NCBI GenBank assembly: GCA_019418625.1
Contig: DYBL01000048.1
Span: 1 to 10,249, forward strand
Reading direction: 5' to 3'
Origin: Clostridiales bacterium
GTDB lineage: Bacteria > Bacillota > Clostridia > Oscillospirales > Oscillospiraceae
Length of the DNA: 10,249 bases
The position numbers were made by a program, and so were the translations under genes. Below are positions 1 to 6,794 of the stretch, piece after piece. Position 1 is the first letter of the stretch. Each line of letters starts with the position of its first letter. The notes beneath the pieces are model-generated. The model had not been told where the DNA came from and ran no database searches. It saw only the letters and a list, made by a program, of their open reading frames with translations.

Positions 1-763
1 GGGAGAAGTAAAAGGGATCGGAAAACCCCACGGAGGCGGCTACGGCGCCCACGCTGAGGGTGCTGTGGCGCAGCAGCTGAGAGGCCCGGTCCAGACGGTA
101 GTCCGTCAGGTATGCGCCGGGCGCGCAGCCAAAGGCGGCCCGGAACGCCCGGTGGAGGTAGCTGCGGCTCACGCCCACGTGGGACGCCACGGTCTCCACG
201 GAAATATCCCGGGAGTAGTTTTGCTGGATGAACGAGGCACCCCGGCGGGCGTAGTCTTCAAGGGCGTCCGTGCCCCGGGCCGGGGCGGCGTCCATCAAAA
301 GGCCCAGGGCCGCCTGGAGATACCCTGCCATGCGCACGGCACTGGGATAGTCCGCCCCGCGGGCCTTGTAGATATCCAGCAGGGCCCGGCGCAGCCGATC
401 CCCGGCGGCCATATGCAAAACGGGATGGCCGGGGGAAAAGGGCGTCTGGGCCAGCAGCAGCGCGGCGCTGGGGCCGGCAAAGCCCACCCAGTAGTATTCC
501 CAGGGGTCCGCGCGGTCGGCGCGGTAGTAGATGGGCGTGTCCGGCCGGGCCAGGAAGGCGTCGCCCGGGCCGAGGACAAAAGTCCTGCCGTCGGACTCGT
601 AGGTGCCGCGGCCGGAGACGATGTAGTGAAGCAGATAGTGGTCCCGGACGCCGGGGCCCCACCCGTAGCCCGGCGGGCATTTTTGAAATCCTGCATTATA
701 GACGGTCAAAGAAAGGGCCGGCCGCTGGCTGGCTTTGAAGGAGTGCTTGAAATCCTGGGACAT
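1..763 (-). CDS. AraC-family transcriptional regulator, MsmR/RafR-like (3' end off the window)
   Basis: The minus-strand frame is open from an ATG at 763 to the left edge, giving 254 visible residues without a stop. Residues about 20-160 look like an AraC-type cupin sensor domain, with a hallmark run (YIVSGRGTY at 48-56, LGPGDAFL at 64-71, PWEYYWVGFAG at 87-97) typical of MsmR/raffinose- or melibiose-type sugar regulators. Residues about 187-231 form the first HTH (ISVETVASHVGVSRSYLHRAF), and 236-254 begin the second (LSVGAVAASVGFSDPFYFS). The last 30-40 residues are therefore probably missing. An ATG two codons upstream (769) is possible, but a GGGGAGG-type ribosome site fits better with 763. 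The gene is divergent from galK, so the inference is that it senses galactose or a galactoside and activates the gal operon. The family call is firm; the ligand is not known. Confidence 0.9.
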   Translation of the reverse strand, partial: MSQDFKHSFKASQRPALSLTVYNAGFQKCPPGYGWGPGVRDHYLLHYIVSGRGTYESDGRTFVLGPGDAFLARPDTPIYYRADRADPWEYYWVGFAGPSAALLLAQTPFSPGHPVLHMAAGDRLRRALLDIYKARGADYPSAVRMAGYLQAALGLLMDAAPARGTDALEDYARRGASFIQQNYSRDISVETVASHVGVSRSYLHRAFRAAFGCAPGAYLTDYRLDRASQLLRHSTLSVGAVAASVGFSDPFYFS

Positions 764-797
764 GGTCATCCCCTCCCCTGCGGGTCGTTCTTCTTAC

Positions 798-826
798 AGC
801 ATACTCCCGCGTAATCGGTTATGCAA
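798..826 (-). promoter_or_regulatory. candidate sigma-A promoter of the AraC-family regulator
   Basis: On the minus strand a -35 like TTGCAT (826-821) lies 17 bases from a -10 like TATGCT (803-798). The match to TTGACA/TATAAT is 3/6 and 4/6, so this would be a weak promoter. It points at the ribosome site just before 763 and leaves a leader of roughly 30 bases. Confidence 0.4.
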
Positions 827-834
827 CAAAAATC

Positions 835-863
835 CATGGAACCGGCGACGCTGGCACATGGAA
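835..863 (+). promoter_or_regulatory. candidate AraC-type operator: CATGGAA direct repeat, 22-base period
   Basis: The heptamer CATGGAA occurs at 835-841 and again at 857-863, so the half-sites repeat in the same orientation with a 22-base period, about two helical turns. The downstream copy overlaps the candidate -35 of galK (859-864). AraC-family activators commonly bind paired direct repeats spaced about 21 bases, with the proximal half-site touching the -35. The repeat is seen directly; its assignment to the neighbouring regulator is inference. Confidence 0.45.
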
Positions 864-887
864 AGCGCCGCCGGCGGCCGGTATGAT
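859..887 (+). promoter_or_regulatory. candidate promoter of the gal operon
   Basis: TGGAAA (859-864, 4/6 to TTGACA) and TATGAT (882-887, 5/6 to TATAAT) are separated by exactly 17 bases. The start of transcription would fall near 894, just ahead of the AGGAGGG ribosome site at 903-909, giving a very short leader. The poor -35 fits a promoter that needs an activator. Confidence 0.5.
867..878. repeat. 12-bp perfect palindrome in the galK promoter spacer
   Basis: GCCGCC at 867-872 is followed directly by its inverse GGCGGC at 873-878, entirely between the candidate -35 and -10 of the gal operon. It could be an operator for a second regulator, or a chance product of G+C-rich DNA. There is no other evidence for function. 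Confidence 0.35.
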
Positions 888-916
888 AGAAGTATCAAAA
901 CGAGGAGGGACTGCCT

Positions 917-2191
917 GTGGAAGACAGAAAGCTGTGCATGGAAGGAGCGGCATTTGCCGCCAGACTGGAACGACTCTACGGCGCGGAGGGGGCCGCCGAG
1001 GCCCGCGCCCGCTGCTGCGAGGTGGCGGCCGGATTTGCCAAGACCTTTGAGGGAGAGCCGGAGGCGCTGTTCAGCGCGCCGGGCCGCACGGAGCTGGGCG
1101 GCAACCATACCGACCACCAGCACGGCCGGGTGCTGGCCGCTGCTGTGGATCTGGACATCCTGGCGGCCGTGGCCCCCAACCAGAGCGGCATGATCCGGGT
1201 CCAGTCCCAGGGGTATCCCCTGATGGTGGTGGATCTGAGCGACCTTAATCCCCACGCCGAGGAGGCGGGCACCTCCGCAGCGCTCATCCGGGGCGTGGCC
1301 GCCCGCATGAGCGCCCTGGGCTGCCCTCTGCAGAATGCGGGCCTGGATGCCTACATGGTCTCCAATGTGCCCGGCGGCAGCGGTCTTTCCTCCTCCGCCG
1401 CCTTTGAGGTGCTCATCGGCACCATTCTCAACGAATTGTTCTGGGGCGGCAAGTGCTCCGCCGTGGAGATCGCCCAGATCGGCCAGTATGCCGAGAACGT
1501 GTTCTTCGGCAAGCCCTGCGGCCTCATGGACCAGACCGCCTCCTCCGTGGGCGGCGTGGTGGCCATCGACTTTGCCGACACGGACCATCCGGTGGTGGAG
1601 CGCATGGACCTGGACCTGCACAAGGACGGCTACGCGCTTTGCATCCTGGACTCCGGCGCCGACCACGCGGACCTGACCGACGAGTACGCCGCCATCACCG
1701 GCGAGCTCAAGGCCGTGTGCGCCCAGTTCGGCAAGGACTATCTGCGCCAGGTGCCCCGGGAGGAGTTCCTCTCCCATCTGAGCCAGGTCCGCGCTGCCGC
1801 CGGAGACCGCGCGGCCCTGCGGGCGTTCCATGTCTACGCGGAAAATGACCGGGCGGCGGCCCAGGCCCAGGCCCTGCAGAAGGGGGACTTTGCGGGCTTC
1901 CTCGCCCTGGTGCGCGCCTCCGGCGCCTCCTCTGCCATGTACCTGCAAAACGTGGTGCCCACGGGCCAGACCCAGAAGCAGGAGCTGATGCTCACCATCG
2001 CTCTGGCAGAGTCTTTGCTTGGCGGCCGGGGGGCCGTCCGGGTCCACGGCGGCGGTTTCGGCGGCACGGCCCAGGCGTTCGTGCCCCTGGACCTGCTGGA
2101 CATGTTCAAAAAAGAGACCGAGGCCGTGCTGGGCGCGGGCAAGTGCCATGTGGTGACCATCCGTCCCGAGGGCGGCGCGCGCCTTGCGTAA
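917..2191 (+). CDS. galK: galactokinase (variant signature)
   Basis: This 424-aa GHMP-family kinase would phosphorylate alpha-D-galactose at C1 with ATP in the cytoplasm, the committing step of the Leloir pathway. It starts at GTG 917, with AGGAGGG at 903-909 seven bases upstream. The GHMP motifs occur in order: the sugar signature region at 56-67 (GRTELGGNHTDH), the ATP-binding loop at 150-162 (NVPGGSGLSSSAA), the active-site segment GLMDQTASSVGG at 202-213 with D205 as the probable catalytic base, and the C-terminal glycine motif VHGGGFGG at 376-383. The signature departs from the textbook GRxNxIGEHxDY: the usual N is E59, the I is G61 and the sugar-binding E is N63, while R57, H64 and D66 remain. 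The length suits the family (about 390-430). As first gene of a gal operon with galT, galE and galM, galactokinase is by far the best call. A related sugar 1-kinase cannot be excluded from the motif alone. Confidence 0.92.
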   Translation: MEDRKLCMEGAAFAARLERLYGAEGAAEARARCCEVAAGFAKTFEGEPEALFSAPGRTELGGNHTDHQHGRVLAAAVDLDILAAVAPNQSGMIRVQSQGYPLMVVDLSDLNPHAEEAGTSAALIRGVAARMSALGCPLQNAGLDAYMVSNVPGGSGLSSSAAFEVLIGTILNELFWGGKCSAVEIAQIGQYAENVFFGKPCGLMDQTASSVGGVVAIDFADTDHPVVERMDLDLHKDGYALCILDSGADHADLTDEYAAITGELKAVCAQFGKDYLRQVPREEFLSHLSQVRAAAGDRAALRAFHVYAENDRAAAQAQALQKGDFAGFLALVRASGASSAMYLQNVVPTGQTQKQELMLTIALAESLLGGRGAVRVHGGGFGGTAQAFVPLDLLDMFKKETEAVLGAGKCHVVTIRPEGGARLA

Positions 2192-2204
2192 GGAGGAAAC
2201 GGAT

Positions 2205-3692
2205 ATGATCGATACTGCCATTGCCCAGCTGCTCGGCTATGCCGAAAGCCGCGGGCTCATCGAAGAAAGCGACCGCACCTGGGCCGCCAACCGCATCCTG
2301 GACGCGCTGCATTTGGATAGCTGGGAAGAACCTGAGACCGTGCCCGAGCGGCCTCTGGAGGAGATCTTAAAAGAGCTTTTGGACTACGCCGTCTCAGCGG
2401 GCATCGTGGAGGACAACGTCACTGCCCGGGATCTTTTTGACACGGAGCTCATGGGCCGGCTCACCCCCCGGCCCTCCGCGGTCATCGCCGCGTTCCGGGA
2501 AAAGCTGTCCGTCTCCCCCGAGGCGGCCACGGACTGGTACTACCGCTTCAGCCGGGACACGGACTACATCCGTACCTACCGGGTGGCCCGGGATGTGAAG
2601 TGGGTCACGTCTACGCCCTACGGCGATCTGGACATCACCATCAACCTCTCCAAGCCGGAGAAGGACCCCCGCGCCATCGCCGCCGCCAAGTCCGCGCCCC
2701 AGAGCGGCTATCCCAAGTGCCAGCTGTGCCGGGAGAACGAGGGCTACGCCGGCCGCATGAACCACCCCGCCCGGCAGAACCACCGCATCATCCCCATCAC
2801 CATCGACGGCCGTGACTGGTTCTTCCAGTACAGCCCCTATGTCTACTATAACGAGCACTGCATCGTCTTCAACGGTGAGCACGTGCCCATGAAGATCGAC
2901 CGCTCCGCGTTCCGCAAGCTCCTGGACTTCGTCATCCAGTTCCCCCACTACTTCGTGGGCTCCAACGCGGACCTGCCCATCGTGGGCGGCTCCATTCTCA
3001 GCCACGACCACTTCCAGGGCGGCCGCTACACCTTCGCCATGGAGCGGGCAGAGGTGGAGGAGAGCGTGACCTTCCACGGCTTTTCCGACGTGGAGGCGGG
3101 CATCGTCCGCTGGCCCATGTCCGTGCTGCGGCTGCGCAGCGCCGACGACGGGCGGCTGGTGGACCTGGCGGAGAAGATCCTTGCCGCCTGGCGGGGCTAC
3201 TCCGACCCGGACGCCTTCATCTTTGCCGAGACGGACGGCGAGCCCCACAACACCATCACCCCCATCGCCCGCAAGCGCGGCGGCAAGTACGAGCTGGACC
3301 TGGTGCTGCGCAACAACATCACCACCGAGGAGTTCCCCTTGGGCGTCTATCACCCCCACCCGGAGCTGCACCACATCAAAAAGGAGAACATCGGCCTCAT
3401 CGAGGTCATGGGCCTTGCGGTGCTGCCTGCCCGGCTCAAGGGCGAGCTGCACGAGCTTGCCAAGGTGCTGGTGGAGGGCGGCGACCTGCGCTCCGACGAG
3501 ACCATCGCCAAGCACGCCGACTGGGCGGAGGAACTGCAAAAGAAGTACACTTTCACGGCGGAGAACGTGGACGAGATCCTGCGCGACGAGGTGGGCCGTG
3601 TGTTCGCCCGGGTGCTGGAGGACGCGGGCGTCTACAAGTGCACCCCTGAGGGACGCTTGGCCTTCCGGCGGTTTGTGGAAAGCGTCCGGTAA
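2205..3692 (+). CDS. galT: UDP-glucose--hexose-1-phosphate uridylyltransferase, type 2 (Firmicute form)
   Basis: This 495-aa cytoplasmic enzyme would exchange galactose-1-phosphate with UDP-glucose to give UDP-galactose and glucose-1-phosphate, step two of the Leloir pathway. The length and the long helical N-terminus (residues 1-110) mark the larger Firmicute GalT class rather than the 350-aa E. coli type. Key segments are PKCQLCRENEG at 170-180 with a CxxC pair (C172, C175), SPYVYYNEHCIVFN at 210-223, SILSHDHFQGG at 263-273 (H267/H269 in the nucleotidyl-transfer region), EPHNTITPIA at 346-355, and GVYHPHPELHHIKKENIG at 380-397. The ATG at 2205 is preferred because AGGAGG (2191-2196) sits eight bases upstream. 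An in-frame ATG at 2184 would lie inside galK and before that site. The gap after galK is 13 bases, so the two are co-transcribed. Confidence 0.95.
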   Translation: MIDTAIAQLLGYAESRGLIEESDRTWAANRILDALHLDSWEEPETVPERPLEEILKELLDYAVSAGIVEDNVTARDLFDTELMGRLTPRPSAVIAAFREKLSVSPEAATDWYYRFSRDTDYIRTYRVARDVKWVTSTPYGDLDITINLSKPEKDPRAIAAAKSAPQSGYPKCQLCRENEGYAGRMNHPARQNHRIIPITIDGRDWFFQYSPYVYYNEHCIVFNGEHVPMKIDRSAFRKLLDFVIQFPHYFVGSNADLPIVGGSILSHDHFQGGRYTFAMERAEVEESVTFHGFSDVEAGIVRWPMSVLRLRSADDGRLVDLAEKILAAWRGYSDPDAFIFAETDGEPHNTITPIARKRGGKYELDLVLRNNITTEEFPLGVYHPHPELHHIKKENIGLIEVMGLAVLPARLKGELHELAKVLVEGGDLRSDETIAKHADWAEELQKKYTFTAENVDEILRDEVGRVFARVLEDAGVYKCTPEGRLAFRRFVESVR

Positions 3693-3704
3693 GAATAAAC
3701 AAGA

Positions 3705-3718
3705 CCGCCTGCGGGCGG
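3705..3718 (+). other. small intercistronic hairpin between galT and galE
   Basis: CCGCC (3705-3709) and GGCGG (3714-3718) can pair across a TGCG loop in the 51-base gap between galT and galE. No T-run follows, so it is not a terminator. It might act as an mRNA processing or stability element. The stem is only five base pairs, so chance is quite possible. Confidence 0.3.
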
Positions 3719-3743
3719 CGGAGAACATAAGGAGGATACGCAT

Positions 3744-4733
3744 ATGAAAACCATTCTTGTTGCCGGCGGTGCCGGCTATATCGGCAGCCACATGGTGGCA
3801 CTGCTGGTGGAGCGGGGCTTCGATGTGATCGTGGCGGACAACCTGCGCACCGGCCACTGGCAGGCAGTCAAGGGCGCCAAGAAGTTCTACGTGGGCGACC
3901 TGAGAGACGGCGCCTTCCTGGATACCGTGTTCGGTGAAAACCAGATCGACGGCGTCATCAACTTCGCCGCCTACTCCCTGGTGGGCGAGAGCGTCACCGA
4001 TCCTCTCAAGTACTACGGAAACAACGTGGCCGGCTCCCAGTCCATGCTGACGGCCATGAAGAACCACGGCGTCAACAAGATCGTCTTCTCCTCCACCGCC
4101 GCCACCTACGGCGAGCCGGAGAAGCAGCCCATCGAGGAGACGGACCGCACCGAGCCCACCAACCCCTACGGCGCCACCAAGCTTGCCATCGAGGGCATGC
4201 TCAAGTGGTGCGACAAGGCCTACGGCATCCACTATGTGGCCCTGCGCTACTTCAACGCCGCCGGCTCCAACCAGGATGTGGGCATCGGCGAGGACCACAG
4301 CCCGGAGAGCCACCTCATCCCCCTGGTCATGAAGACGGCCCTGGGCCAGCGCAGCCACATCGGCATCTTCGGCGACGACTATCCCACCGCCGACGGCACC
4401 TGCATCCGGGACTACATCCACGTCCGCGACCTGGCGGAGGCCCATCTGCTGGCCCTGGAGCACCTGGAAAAGACCGGCGAGAGCGGCATTTTCAACCTGG
4501 GCAGCGGCGACGGCTACTCCGTCAAGGAGATCATCGACACCGCCCGGCGCATCACCGGTAAGGAGATCCCCGCCAAGGTGGAGCCCCGCCGCGCCGGCGA
4601 TCCTTCTGTGCTGATCGCCTCCAACAAAAAGGCCGCCGAGGTGCTGGGCTGGAAGCCCCAGCGGGGCCTGGAGGAGATCATTGCCGACGCCTGGGCCTGG
4701 CACTCCAGCCACCCCAACGGCTACGAGGGCTGA
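3744..4733 (+). CDS. galE: UDP-glucose 4-epimerase
   Basis: This 329-aa extended short-chain dehydrogenase/reductase interconverts UDP-galactose and UDP-glucose with tightly bound NAD, closing the Leloir cycle and supplying UDP-galactose for glycan synthesis. The N-terminus has the Rossmann motif GGAGYIGSH (8-16) and D31 at the end of the second strand. The catalytic set is visible: FSSTAATYG at 115-123 (S117/T118) and the YxxxK pair Y142-K146 in NPYGATK. LRYFNAAGS (167-175) and a substrate-side IRDYIHVRDLAEAH (221-234) are typical of GalE. A common VIHFAA segment reads VINFAA here (N73), a conservative change outside the catalytic triad. It starts at ATG 3744, eight bases after AGGAGG at 3730-3735. 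It is third in the gal operon, 51 bases after galT and 3 bases before galM. Confidence 0.96.
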   Translation: MKTILVAGGAGYIGSHMVALLVERGFDVIVADNLRTGHWQAVKGAKKFYVGDLRDGAFLDTVFGENQIDGVINFAAYSLVGESVTDPLKYYGNNVAGSQSMLTAMKNHGVNKIVFSSTAATYGEPEKQPIEETDRTEPTNPYGATKLAIEGMLKWCDKAYGIHYVALRYFNAAGSNQDVGIGEDHSPESHLIPLVMKTALGQRSHIGIFGDDYPTADGTCIRDYIHVRDLAEAHLLALEHLEKTGESGIFNLGSGDGYSVKEIIDTARRITGKEIPAKVEPRRAGDPSVLIASNKKAAEVLGWKPQRGLEEIIADAWAWHSSHPNGYEG

Positions 4734-4736
4734 GCC

Positions 4737-5753
4737 ATGGCGGAGAGAACGCCTTTCGGCACCCTGGAGGGCCGCCCCATCTCGCTGGTGACGCTCACCG
4801 ACGGGACCATGTCCGTGGAGCTGCTGCCCTACGGCGCAGCCATCCGCTCCATCCGCGTCCCCGACCGGGACGGGAAAATCGTGGACGTGTGCCTGGGCTA
4901 TGACACGGCGGATGAGTACGCCCGGCAGGACGCCTGCCTGGGCGGCACCATCGGCCGGTGCGCCAACCGCATCGGCGGCGCGGAGTTTTCCATCGACGGC
5001 CATACCTATCCCCTCACCGCAAACGAGGGCAAAAATCAGCTCCACGGGGGCCTTGTGGGCTTCCACAAAAAGTGGTGGACGGACACCATTGAGGGAAACC
5101 GCGCCGTGTTCACCCTGGACTCCCCCGATGGGGAGGAGGGCTACCCCGGCAACGTCCACGCGGAGGTCACCTATACCCTCTTCGGCGGCGTGCTGACGGT
5201 GGACTTTTCCGCCCGCAGCGACCATGACACGGTGGTGAACCTCACCAACCACGTCTATTTCAACCTGGCGGGCCACGACGCCGGACGGGTGGACGACCAT
5301 CGGCTCACCGTCCGGGCGGACGCCTATACCCCCGCCGGAAGCGACAACGTGCCCACCGGCGTCATCGCCCCGGTGGAGGGTACGCCCCTGGACCTGCGCC
5401 ACGGCGCCTGGGTGGGCGAGACGGCGGACGATCCCTTCTTTGCCGCCACCCGGGGCTTTGACCATAACGTGGTGCTCACCGGCGGCGGAGAGGCGGCGGA
5501 GCTGTGGTGCCCCCGTACGGGCATCGGCATGGCCCTCTCCACCACGCTGCCGGGCATGCAGGTGTATTCCGCCGGATTTTTGACGGAGCGGCCCGGCAAG
5601 GGCGGCGCGGTCTACGGCCAGCGCCACGCCGTGTGCCTGGAGCCCCAGTTCTTCCCCGATGCGGTGCATCATGAGAATTTCGCCTCTCCCATTCTGCGGG
5701 CGGGGCAGGAATACCATCAGACCATCTCCTACCGGTTCTTTACCAAGGGATAA
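4737..5753 (+). CDS. galM: aldose 1-epimerase (galactose mutarotase)
   Basis: This 338-aa cytoplasmic mutarotase interconverts beta- and alpha-D-galactose, making the alpha anomer that galactokinase uses. The expected active-site residues of the family are all present: GGTIGRCANRIGG at 69-81 (R74), NQLHGG at 100-105 (H103), NLTNHVYFNL at 168-177 (H172, probable catalytic acid), the FDHNVVL segment at 241-247 (D242) and CLEPQFFPDAVHH at 300-312 (E302, probable catalytic base). The length is normal. The ATG at 4737 is only three bases after the galE stop, and the weak GAGGG at 4725-4729 lies inside galE, so translation is probably coupled to galE. It is the last gene of the operon, followed six bases after its stop by a strong terminator. 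Confidence 0.95.
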   Translation: MAERTPFGTLEGRPISLVTLTDGTMSVELLPYGAAIRSIRVPDRDGKIVDVCLGYDTADEYARQDACLGGTIGRCANRIGGAEFSIDGHTYPLTANEGKNQLHGGLVGFHKKWWTDTIEGNRAVFTLDSPDGEEGYPGNVHAEVTYTLFGGVLTVDFSARSDHDTVVNLTNHVYFNLAGHDAGRVDDHRLTVRADAYTPAGSDNVPTGVIAPVEGTPLDLRHGAWVGETADDPFFAATRGFDHNVVLTGGGEAAELWCPRTGIGMALSTTLPGMQVYSAGFLTERPGKGGAVYGQRHAVCLEPQFFPDAVHHENFASPILRAGQEYHQTISYRFFTKG

Positions 5754-5758
5754 GGAAG

Positions 5759-5789
5759 CGCCCCCGGACGAAAGTCCGGGGGCGGTTTT
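5759..5789 (+). terminator. rho-independent terminator of the gal operon
   Basis: An 11-bp perfect stem, CGCCCCCGGAC (5759-5769) with GTCCGGGGGCG (5774-5784), closes a GAAA tetraloop and is followed by GTTTTC. It lies six bases after the galM stop. Read leftwards, the stem follows the anti-sigma gene (stop at 5805), but only CTTCC comes after it, so it would be a poor terminator in that direction. Confidence 0.9.
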
Positions 5790-5804
5790 CGCTGTGGGGA
5801 TGTC

Positions 5805-6794
5805 TCAGGCCAGCAAGGCCGTCAGCTGTTCCAGGGCGGCGGGAGAGGCGGCGTAGTCCTTGATGGAGGGCTGCAAATAAGGCTCCAGCCCCCGCTCCGC
5901 GGCAGCATCGGAGAGCAGAGCCTCCACCTCGGCGCAGTTCAGGGAGAAGGACTGGGGTGCCCCTTGGGCGTCGGGATAGCACCAGGTGACCGTGTCCAGA
6001 TTCTCCACCAGAGCCAGCGCCAGCGCGGCGTACCGGATCTCGGTGCTCTGTGCCATGGGCGATTCCAGGTTCACGGTGAGGCCGTAGGGCGGCGCGGCGG
6101 TCTCCAGGGAGAACGTGTAAGGGCCCATGGGGCCAAACCAGTGGTCGATCTCATTGAGCGCCGCGCCCACGGCGCTGGCATTGCCCACATAGGGGGTCTT
6201 TTTCCCGTAGAGGGCCAGGGTGCTCTCCCGGATCTCCATGCCGTCCTGCCACACCAGGCGGCCGCACACCCACACCTCCCGGGTGCCCTCCAGAGGAACG
6301 GACAGGCTGTAATTGTCCTCCGGGTGCACCGGCGAGGTGCGCACCTCCCGGGCGGAGAAGGACACCACCCCATCCTCCGCCGTCTGCTCCCAACCGTAGA
6401 AGCCGTGGGAGGCGTACAGGCAGTACCCGGATACAAACAGCGTGCCCTGCTCCTGGCGGATGTTGGGGTCACTCACATGGGCGGCCCGGCCCGGCGTACC
6501 GATCACGTAGATCTTCACCGCGGCGGCCGCGGCGATGGCCAGCACCGTCAGTGCCACTGCCAGCACTACCCGGCGGCGGCCCCGGCGGCGCACAGCTTTG
6601 AGATAATCCACCTCTTTGTCGTTTTCCGCCTGCTCCGCCGTTTCCGGCGAGGAAATGGCGGCAAAATGCGCCGCGCACGCCGGGCAATCGGCCAGATGCC
6701 GCTCCACCGCCTCGCTGGTCTCCGGGGCCGTGAGGCCCTCGGCGTAGGCGGGCAGCAGGTCCCGCACCACGGCGCAGCTGAGATCATTTTTCAT
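5805..6794 (-). CDS. membrane anti-sigma factor with zf-HC2 domain and large extracytoplasmic domain
   Basis: This 329-aa protein is the likely anti-sigma partner of the ECF sigma factor gene just upstream. Residues 1-45 form a zf-HC2 (anti-sigma zinc finger) domain, with C7 and the HxxxCxxC triad H33, C37, C40. An acidic/basic linker ends in RRRGRRR (69-75), a positive-inside signal before one transmembrane helix at about 76-98. The remaining 230 residues would lie outside the membrane. They contain a KTPYVGNASAVGAALNEI stretch (199-216) and LALALVENLDTVTWCYPD (258-275) that remind me of the DUF4825 domain found in clostridial anti-sigma and M56 proteins; this domain call is tentative. The ATG at 6794 overlaps the sigma gene by 11 bases with GGGAGG-type bases upstream, so expression should be coupled. 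What signal it senses is not evident. Confidence 0.88.
   Translation of the reverse strand: MKNDLSCAVVRDLLPAYAEGLTAPETSEAVERHLADCPACAAHFAAISSPETAEQAENDKEVDYLKAVRRRGRRRVVLAVALTVLAIAAAAAVKIYVIGTPGRAAHVSDPNIRQEQGTLFVSGYCLYASHGFYGWEQTAEDGVVSFSAREVRTSPVHPEDNYSLSVPLEGTREVWVCGRLVWQDGMEIRESTLALYGKKTPYVGNASAVGAALNEIDHWFGPMGPYTFSLETAAPPYGLTVNLESPMAQSTEIRYAALALALVENLDTVTWCYPDAQGAPQSFSLNCAEVEALLSDAAAERGLEPYLQPSIKDYAASPAALEQLTALLA

Noticed and set aside
65..814. A 249-codon plus-strand frame over the AraC-family gene.
   Set aside because: The minus strand gives a clear AraC-family protein over the same DNA; the plus frame is a shadow.
794..2221. A 475-codon minus-strand frame antisense to galK.
   Set aside because: Same codon-bias shadow. 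It runs through the galK promoter region and shows no domain or ribosome site.
2394..5717. A 1107-codon open frame on the minus strand, antisense to galT, galE and galM.
   Set aside because: It is the mirror of strongly G/C-ended codons in the real genes. The translation is low-complexity G/A/V/H/R-rich, has no recognisable domain, and the plus strand holds three full enzymes with perfect motifs and ribosome sites.
5759..5784. The gal terminator acting also for the leftward anti-sigma gene.
   Set aside because: In that direction the stem is followed by CTTCC rather than a T-run, so efficient termination is doubtful; called for the plus strand only.
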